Assembly (NCBI GenBank): GCA_002077065.1
Contig: NAJO01000074.1
Span: 1-64,000, forward strand
DNA length: 64,000 nt
DNA from: Cryoendolithus antarcticus
Lineage: Eukaryota > Ascomycota > Dothideomycetes > Cladosporiales > Cladosporiaceae
Direction: 5' to 3'
Part shown: in pieces, positions 56,858 through 64,000 of the stretch
Position numbering within the stretch: the stretch's first letter is position 1
Layout of the letters: each line of letters starts with the position of its first letter
The notes under the pieces: model-generated
What the model saw: the letters and a program-made list of their open reading frames with translations, nothing else
Database searches by the model: none
What the model was told of the DNA's origin: nothing
Program-made: the position numbers and the translations under genes

Positions 56858-57641
56858 TTATTGCACTTTCTTGCCCTTCTCCTGACGCTGCGCCTTGTCA
56901 ATCGCACGTGCAGATACAATCGAGCCCTCAATGATGAGATCTGCAACTCAAGTCAGCCTCATCCCTACGTGCGCAGCTTCAGCTACACTCACATCCAGGA
57001 ATCACAATCCAGATGAAATTCATGAAGAAAAAGTAGAACCAGAAGTAAAACGGCTCCGGCCTCGCGTACGTCTTGCCCCACACAAAGTGATCGAACCCGC
57101 ACGTAGCATAGTACAGCACGTCGCCGTAGAACTGCCCGCCGCTAACAAGCATCTGCAGCGGGTACCGCATCGGATGCCGCACGACGATCATGTACGCGAC
57201 GATCAAGCAGCCAGGACCCCAGAACGCAGCCGTCACGCTCTCCATGCAGAGCACGAAGGCGTTTTGCGTGAGGTAGCGGGAGTCGCTGAACGCATACTCC
57301 TTCCAGAGTTGGCCGAGGATGGTTTGCTTCTCGCCCATGTTGGCGAAGTTCAGCGCGTAGTAGCCCTCGAATACCAAGTGGATGGCGCCCGAGAGGACGA
57401 ACCACATTGTCGAGAAGAGCTCCACGCGGTTTAGCTTGGGGGTCACGGATTGGCCGACGAAGTACGTGGCTGTGAAGAGTATGGCGCAGGCGCCGAAGAA
57501 GAGCGTGAGGAGGTAAGGCACGCCATCTTTGTTCTCGACGTAGCCGTTCACGAGGGCGTCGAGGGGGTAGTAGGGGTGTGGGGGGTAGAGGACGGAGTTT
57601 GCGGTTTTGTTAAGGGCGAGGGCGGCGGCGGCGGCGGCCAT
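56858..57641 (-). CDS. EBP-type (emopamil-binding, C-8 sterol isomerase-like) ER membrane protein
   Basis: Exon 1 (57641-56993) and exon 2 (56940-56858) join across a 52-nt intron (GTGAGT donor, GCTGACT branch) to read VIPGYLIIEGSIVSARAIDK; 243 aa. The EXPERA/EBP domain shows HPYYPLDALVNGYVENKDG, FVLSGAIHLVFEGYYALNF, CMESVTAAFWGPGCLIVAYM and YGDVLYYATCGFDHFVWG, including the conserved His and Glu positions of the isomerase pocket. The family moves the sterol double bond from C8 to C7 in ergosterol/cholesterol synthesis; fungal EBP-like paralogues may differ. The tail ends KKVQ, a KKXX ER-retrieval signal that appears only in the last exon. An upstream ATG at 57731 adds 30 Ser/Pro-rich residues; I prefer the one at 57641. 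Confidence 0.88.
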
Positions 57642-58154
57642 GGTTGGGGAGGCGGTGGGTTGATGGGCGAGGGTTGGTGAGGTGGAGGGGGAAGCGAGCG
57701 GAGGGACGTTTAGTGAGATGGCAACAAACAAGGCACAAGCGCTTCAGGTCACGCTACGTGGCAGAAGGTTATTACTGTGTGTTATGTCACTCCACAGCTT
57801 CCTTTCAGCCACCAAAGAGCTGTCCCACCCGGGTACTTTGACTGCCGCATGGGAATTTGTGGTCTGATGATGTCGCGCAGAAAGCTTGGACTCTGAAATT
57901 TGGAGGTGGGATGCATGACGGGAGTCTAGACTGGTTCTCCCTTGATCGAGCCCAAATTTGGTGTGCAGAGGCAGTCGACGTATCAGTGACGTCGGCCACC
58001 TTGCCATTGAATGGGAATTCGTCGGGGAGAAATGTTGTCGCAGCGAGTCGGACAATTCTGTGAGTGAAGGAGGGGAATTGGGGAGCTTCATGTCAAGGCT
58101 ACAGGTACCTGGCTGGACGCTGTGTCCGTGTGCGAGGTCATCTGTGGTGGTTCG
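57642..58154. other. Promoter region between divergent genes
   Basis: Between the EBP gene and the histidine kinase gene. No feature recognised. Confidence 0.45.
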
Positions 58155-60979
58155 ATGGACTCCGTCAGTGCCCGGGACTTCCTGTACGCAGACCCGAGGC
58201 CAACCTGTGTGTTTGACTTGCAGTCTCGAACCGACCAGTCTGGCGCGTCGCCATTGTCCGCCCCATGCACCAATCCTGCCCTGCAGAGTCAGAGTCGTCT
58301 GTTACGCGATGTCCTCGAAGGCAGTGACCGCAACGCCGGCGCGTACTTCAGGCTTCGAACATGGGTCTTTGACAGCGACTCGTCGGCGCCATCCACGATC
58401 TTGGAGGATGGTGCACTCCTGAGGAGTGGCCCAGTGCTTGGGTACACGATCGACGATAGATGGAGAGTACTACAATGGCAGGGTGCCAATCCACGCCTGC
58501 ATCACCGTGCTCTGCCTATCAACGGCGGTCCCAGTGGAAAGATAGCGGCGGCACAACCGTCAGCAGAGCCGCCGCCGCCGCCACTAGGACAACACCACGA
58601 CAACCGCAGTGAAGAGTTCAGAGAAGCGCTCGGAGACCGTGACCATGCCGCGGCCAGGCTGGCGTCAATGCATGCCACCATGGAGATTGTTGACGTGGGC
58701 TTCTTCGAGTACAACACTGACGGCGAGCTTCTCTATGGCAACGAGGCCTTCCACAAGCTTAGCGGTCACCCGAAGGTGGGCATTGTCGGGTATACGTGGC
58801 TGGACTGCGTTTACGAAGAAGATAAGGAGGATTTGCTGCAGCGCTGGATTGCGCTGAGCAACGGGAAGCCGTCGACGTTTGAAATGAGGTGGAAAGGTCC
58901 GGCCGACGCGCTGTCAGCTTCTAAAACCTCAGCTCCTGCAGACGATGCTGACGCTCAGTGGGTGTTGGCCGCATGTTTACCGATCCTGGGTCGAGATGGC
59001 GAGACCCTTCGCGTATCAGGCTGTCTGACGGACATTGCGGCGCAGAAGCGTAGCGAGAGTGATGCATTGAAGAGGGCTGAAGCGTTGGAGCGAGCGCACA
59101 TCAGTGAGAGGAGGTTCACGCGCTTGGCGGACAATGCTAATGTCGGCATCTTCATCGCAAACCTTGAGAAAAAAGTCAGTCATCATCTTGCTCAGAGTGC
59201 CACGAGTGGACTAGCCAGCCATTGTGTAATCACCGCTAACTTCCTCCGAAGATAGTATACTGCAACAGTGAGTGGTTTACCATCACTGGCCATCCAGTAG
59301 TCGACTTTGCGGACGTCAGCTGGGCCGGACACCTGCTCGCAGAGGACATGGTGACCGTTGCTGAAAACTGGAACCAGATGATCGATACAAAGCAACCCCA
59401 GAACTATCAACTTCGGTGGTACAAACCCTGGCTCGACGCACAAGGCGCGAGGGGTACTCCTCATACCTGGACCATGTGCTCCGTCTATCCTGAGTCGAAT
59501 AAGGATGGTGATATCATTAGCGCGGCGGGCTTTATAACTGACATCTCTCATCTAATATGGGCTGAAAGTGCGCAGAAGCAGAGAACGGATGAAGCCGTCG
59601 AGGCGAAGCGACAGCAGGAGAACTTCATCGACATGACATGTCACGAGATTCGTAATCCGTTGGGCGCGGTCATGCACTGCGCAGATCTCATCGAATCGAC
59701 AGCGAGCGAGATTGCGGAGCTTCTAAAGGATACACTGCCTTCTCTGCCCAGCGAGAAGCGCTCACGCTATGAGAGTCTCAGCAAGAGCAGCGCCGAAGCT
59801 GTCGACACCATAGTGTCGTGCTCCACACATCAGAAGCGTATCATGGATGACATTTTGACACTGTCCAAGCTAGACTCCAAACTGCTCACGATTGTGCCTT
59901 CGCTTTCGAAGGTCGACGATATCTTGAAAATTGCCGAAAAAATGTTCGAGGTCGATGCGCGCAAGGTTGACATTACATTGCAGGTCCGGAGAGAGCGTAT
60001 CGATGGAGAACCAAAGGTTGACTGGGTCATGCTTGATGGCGGGCGACTCATGCAGGTCCTCATCAACCTGCTCACGAATGCACTCAAATTCACCCAAAAG
60101 GAAGCGAGAAAGGTGGTCACGGTCTCGATGAGAGTGTCCCAAGCCAAGCTGTCCGAGCAAGATCTCGGTGTTGAGCTCGTTCCAGTAAGCACAGTGCGGG
60201 ATCGTCAGCTTGTTAAAAGTCATACTGCAGAGGAAGTGTACCTGTACTTTAAAGTCGTGGATAGTGGATGCGGCTTCGACAATGAGCAGAAGCTCGCCAT
60301 CTTCGAGAGGTTCGCTCAAGCCTCGCCACGAACGCACTCATCATATGGCGGATCCGGCCTAGGACTCCACATCACGCGCGAGTTGATTGAAATGCAAGGC
60401 GGAGAGATTGGTGTCAGCTCACAACCAGGGGAAGGCAGTACTTTCGCTTTCTATATTACCGCGCCTATTGCATCTGCACCGGAAGTAAAAAGTACAGACA
60501 CGAAATCGCTCGCTGCTGCAACTCCCGCCAACACTAGTGAGACGATGGCCAGCTACACCATCCTCGTTGTCGAGGACAATCTGGTTAACCAGAAGGTCAT
60601 GCAGAGACAACTGGTCAAGATGGGGCACAAAATATACGTCGCCTCGAACGGAATCGAAGCATTGGCTTTCCTCGCGACCACGTCTTGCTGGAAGGACAAC
60701 GCGGACAGCCCTATTCAATTGTCTGTGATAACGATGGACATCGAGATGCCAATCATGGACGGCGTCACGTGCACGCGTGAGATCCGTGCAGCGGAGGCAA
60801 TCGGCGATATCGTGAGGCATGTTCCCATCATCGCGGTGTCGGCCAACGCGAGACATGAACAGATCAATTTCGCCATCGAGTGCGGGATGGATGACGCGAT
60901 CAGCAAACCATTCCGGATCACAGAGCTGATACCAAAGATCGAACGGTTGAGTCGAGTGCGTGCCATCGAGCCCATGTGA
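58155..60979 (+). CDS. Hybrid sensor histidine kinase with PAS domains and one receiver
   Basis: Exon 1 (58155-59174) and exon 2 (59252-60979) join across a 77-nt intron with a GTCAGT donor and a CGCTAAC branch, giving EKKIVYCNSEWFTITGHP; about 915 aa. Two PAS-like domains are visible: VGFFEYNTDGELLYGNEAFH, then a second one spanning the splice (NVGIFIANLEKKIVYCNSEW). The dimerisation box FIDMTCHEIRNPLGAV has the phospho-accepting His near 471. The ATPase motifs follow: INLLTNALKFT (N), DSGCGFDN (G1) and GGSGLGLHITREL (G2). The receiver domain starts ILVVEDNLVNQKVM and has its phospho-Asp in MDIEMPIMDG near 836, with the conserved Lys in AISKPF. Such kinases feed the Ypd1-Ssk1/Skn7 phosphorelay. 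No membrane helix, so probably cytosolic. The signal sensed is unknown. The ATG at 58122 would add 11 residues. Confidence 0.92.
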
Positions 60980-61311
60980 GAACGGCATCAGCGAGCTATT
61001 CCACACCAAAGCTCCTCTGGAGCTAGGAGTGGTGCGACAGCAGCGTAACACGCGAGTGCCAAAAGAAGCGGATCGCTCAGTAACTCACCAGGGACGACAA
61101 TGCTGTTATATGCCGCATCGCAAGTGTATGTACAAACTTAGGCTATTGGCGAGAGTGTGGTCTTCTCTGACGTCTCTCATAGGCAGCGCTAGAAGCAATC
61201 TGCTGTGGCGGTGCAGTCTATACCAGCAGTGTCGGCCACGCGGATATTTGGGCTGGTCCGCTTCTTATGTCACTCGCGTGCGCAAGCACATCGCCGCGGA
61301 AGCGAGGCGGC
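60980..61311. other. Short intergenic region between convergent genes
   Basis: 3' flanks of the kinase and the siderophore transporter; nothing recognised. Confidence 0.5.
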
Positions 61312-63199
61312 CTAGAAGACAAGGCCCTTGACCTGCTTATTGTGCTTTACGTTGATGTCCCGCCACATCATCACGCCAGCGATAGCCAGCACCAGAGCAG
61401 TAGTCGCGGCAACACACATAATCTTTTGCGTCTCGCCATACGCACGATCGATCCCTGCGCGAGCAGCGGTGCCCTTGGCATAGCTCAGCTGCGTGACAAG
61501 GTCACCGTATATCGTCGATGCGTTGACTTGCTCGTCCGCAGGCAAGTACTTGTACAAGTTTGGCAGGAAGGTACCGGTCCAAATGGCTGCAGCGACAGTC
61601 GAGCCGATCGCTCCACCGACTGAGCTGAACATGCCCTCGACTGCGAGCACAACGGCAACGTACTGGTGACTCGTAGCTGCCATGGCGGCGAGCTGCTCGC
61701 AGATTACTAGCGTGCCGCCACCGAAAGCGATTAAGATCTGGCACATGATGATGAAGCCAATGTTCTGGTCTGGCTGACGGAAGTGGATCATGAGCCCGAC
61801 GCCCAGAATCGTGATCGGCACGCCAAAGTACAGGCTCTGCGCCTTAAACTTGCCGTGCCAGCGGATCAGAGCGCCGCAGACCAAAGCCCAGAAGCAGGAG
61901 CCTATGCTGTAGATGTTGGCGATGTACGAGGATTGGGTAATGCTGAGGCCCATGGCGACTTGGAGGAAGGAGGTGAAGTAGGAGTTCCAGATGTAGAACT
62001 CAAAGAAGAGGACTGCTGCTAGGATATTGGCGCCCAGGACGGTCCGGTCGCGCAGCAGCGCCCACGGCATGAATGTAACGGGAGCGAGGTATGCTTCCCA
62101 TAGGCCAAAGGCTATGAGCAGGAGAGCGCCGAATACGATCATGCAGATAATCATGGGCGATTGCCAGCCCTTAGCCTGGTAGGAGTACAGGCTGAACGGC
62201 AACAGGAACAAAGCCAGTCCTCCGCAGATTAGGAGTAGACCGAAGACATCGTATTCGATGGCATAGTATTTGATGGACTGCAGTACCGTTCTTCCGCTGT
62301 CGTGCTGAGGCATCAAGCCAGCTTTGACGGCTTTGCGGTAGTTCCACTGCAGAAGAACGTAGAGCGGAAGTGAGATCACCGGGGTGATGACAGCGAAAGC
62401 GCCGAACGCCCATCTGAAGCCGGGTCCATTGAGGAATGCTGTTGCGAGTGGCCCAGTGATCCAGACTGTTGCAATGTAGGGTGAACTGATGAAGGCGAAC
62501 ATAAAACCTCGATTGCGAAGTGAAGACGTGTCGGCGACGACGATGCCCATGACATAGCCTTGGCCGTTATAGCTGGGGAGATATCAGCGAGAGTAATGGG
62601 AAGTTGAGTGAGGATGCGCACCCGAGCCAGTAGAGCACCTGCGCTGCTGCATAGGTCTGCACTCCATTACATGCGGCCATCATTACCAGACCCAGCGTCA
62701 AGCACGCTGTCATTGCCAGGAAGCCCTGAGGTCGTCCCCATACATCGATGATCTTCGCCAGTGGCAGCTTGAACAGACCACCGATGATGGACGACATGAT
62801 TGATGTCGCCGCAGTGAGTGAGTGGAGTTGGAATGAGGATGTAACGTAAGGCGTCAGATTGCCAGTCATGCCTTGCTCCATGGCGTTGATGAAGTAGATG
62901 AACCAGATCCTGATGACAGTGAGCACTCTACTCAGTGATGTACGGATGCCGAGTCATAATACTTACATGATGTACACAGTGATGAGCGTCGACTTGGTCC
63001 ACACCTGTGCCGTAGCCTCGATCTTTTGTACACCAACCTGAGCATCCTTGTGCACCGTTTCCTCGTCGCTGTCGCTATCGGCGGCGCTGTGCTCATTGCT
63101 GTCCATCTGGCCTTCTTTCGACTCCGGCATAGCCTGTCCGGTCAGATCTGCAGGCGCGACGGGGCGCGGAAGCCCGGCAAGAGCTTTGAGAGCTCTCAT
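61312..63199 (-). CDS. Siderophore-iron transporter (MFS, SIT family)
   Basis: Imports ferric-siderophore complexes by proton symport. Exons 63199-62967, 62909-62622 and 62572-61312; introns of 57 and 49 nt; 593 aa. A polar, acidic cytosolic N-terminus (about 60 residues, SDSDEET) precedes 14 membrane helices. Family signatures are TLITVYIMIWFIYFINAMEQ, GLFKLPLAKIIDVWGRPQGF, YNGQGYVMGIVVADTSSLRN and NRGFMFAFISSPYIATVWIT. The luminal loop before the last helix (YLPADEQVNASTIYGDLVTQ) is as in MirB/Sit1-type proteins. Which siderophore is used cannot be told. An exact SreA-type site lies 83 bp upstream of the ATG. No siderophore-synthesis gene is seen in the window. Confidence 0.95.
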
Positions 63200-64000
63200 C
63201 GTGATATATGATCGTCTATGAGGTGCCTGAGGCAGCTTGTACTAGCAATAACAAAGGTAGAGATTGTGAGAGATAAACAAGATCTGATAAGAGACATGAG
63301 AGATATGGGTACTTATGATCATGTCGCCGAACCTCGGGACGTAAAAAAACTCTCCATTCTGCAGAGCCATGGCAGGTGGGTCGATGGGTGTCGAATGGGC
63401 CAATAGTGTAGCGTGCGCAGTAGTACTCTGCGCATGCTGGAGTGGCTCCATCTCGGCGCGACGGATTGTCGACACTCACTTTCAGCTGATTGCAGCGCCC
63501 AACAGAAATGGAAGATCGATACTATGCACTAAGATGATGCAGCAGCAGGGTGATCGAGAGCTTAGTGTGCAAGCTGGTTGCGACTGGAAAGGCAGATGCA
63601 GTCGTTCATCGTGGCAGAATCCTAGCAGTCACGTAAGGCTCGCATGGTGGTGGTGGGTCAGGTGGAGTCAATGGGGTGATAGCCAAGACCGAGCTAAAGC
63701 CATGGCTCTGCCAGGGTATGGGACAGTAGCTAGCACTCCGTGTCTCGTCCGCGCACTTTAAAGGGCTTCGCCGATATCGCGTCAGCAGCGAGCATCGCCA
63801 TCGTTGGCGTTGGTAGCGGCAAACTTGAGCCATTTCCACTTTGCTGAGAAGTACCGTACAGATGAATTGGTCAGACGCGCCAAGGTACACTACAACAAGC
63901 CAAGAGGTCGTTCCACAGGCGATATGCGGATGTACGAGACGATAGTCGGAGATCGTTCGCGATGACCGTCTAGATGGGGAAAGTGTGTTGAGTTATACAG
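63200..64000. other. Intergenic region at window end
   Basis: Beyond the siderophore transporter promoter I see only short frames; a 130-codon plus-strand frame (63369-63761) is not convincing. Confidence 0.45.
63282..63290 (+). promoter_or_regulatory. SreA-type GATA site upstream of the siderophore transporter
   Basis: ATCTGATAA, an exact consensus match, 83 bp upstream of the transporter ATG. The surrounding GATCTGATAAGAGACA (63281-63296) is identical to the FTR1-side site. A further AGATAA core lies at 63271-63276. Confidence 0.75.

Overview
The window reads as nuclear DNA of a filamentous ascomycete fungus. Genes lie on both strands, each with its own promoter, at roughly one per 2.4 kb. 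Most genes have no intron or a few short ones (about 49-77 nt) with GTRAGT-like donors, CTRAC-like branch points and YAG acceptors. The gene set (LEU4, URA3/pyrG, ALO1, ATG27, FTR1/FET3, a siderophore transporter, a HET-domain protein, a LAMMER kinase, a hybrid histidine kinase) fits Pezizomycotina. Dothideomycetes is my guess from protein style only.

Layout. 1-1407: a truncated Ser/Ile/Pro repeat secreted protein on the minus strand, built on a 12-bp minisatellite. 2.9-8.0 kb: a CBM48-like protein and 2-isopropylmalate synthase. 8.9-14.9 kb: a HET-domain protein, a peroxisomal acyl-CoA thioesterase and a TPR/ankyrin protein with a putative C-terminal TIR-like domain. 16-29 kb: low-affinity cAMP phosphodiesterase, a heme-degrading-like (UPF0303) protein, a LAMMER kinase, a CSC1-type channel and an AP-endonuclease-like protein. 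29-39 kb: SRP19/Sec65, a class III aminotransferase flanked by long gene-poor stretches, and an EST1/SMG7-like protein. 39-43 kb: a BTB-type protein, a homoserine-acetyltransferase-like alpha/beta hydrolase and a small conserved protein. 43.9-47.8 kb: a divergent iron permease/ferroxidase pair. 49-58 kb: URA3, ALO1, small unknown genes, ATG27 and an EBP-type sterol isomerase. 58-63 kb: a hybrid histidine kinase and a siderophore-iron transporter.

The clearest functional theme is iron. FTR1 and FET3 share one promoter holding two exact ATCWGATAA boxes, the known target of SreA-type GATA repressors. The siderophore transporter 15 kb away has the same box inside a 16-nt stretch identical to the FTR1 side, so both iron-uptake routes probably answer to one regulator. 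A second theme is possible self/non-self recognition: a HET gene and a TPR/TIR-like gene lie 2 kb apart.

Several genes place a localisation signal in a tiny last exon: SKL in the thioesterase, KKXX in the sterol isomerase, YSAV in ATG27. These signals are visible only after the introns are modelled. Exon joins here were worked out by eye from splice consensus, reading-frame continuity and family resemblance; no transcript or database search was available.
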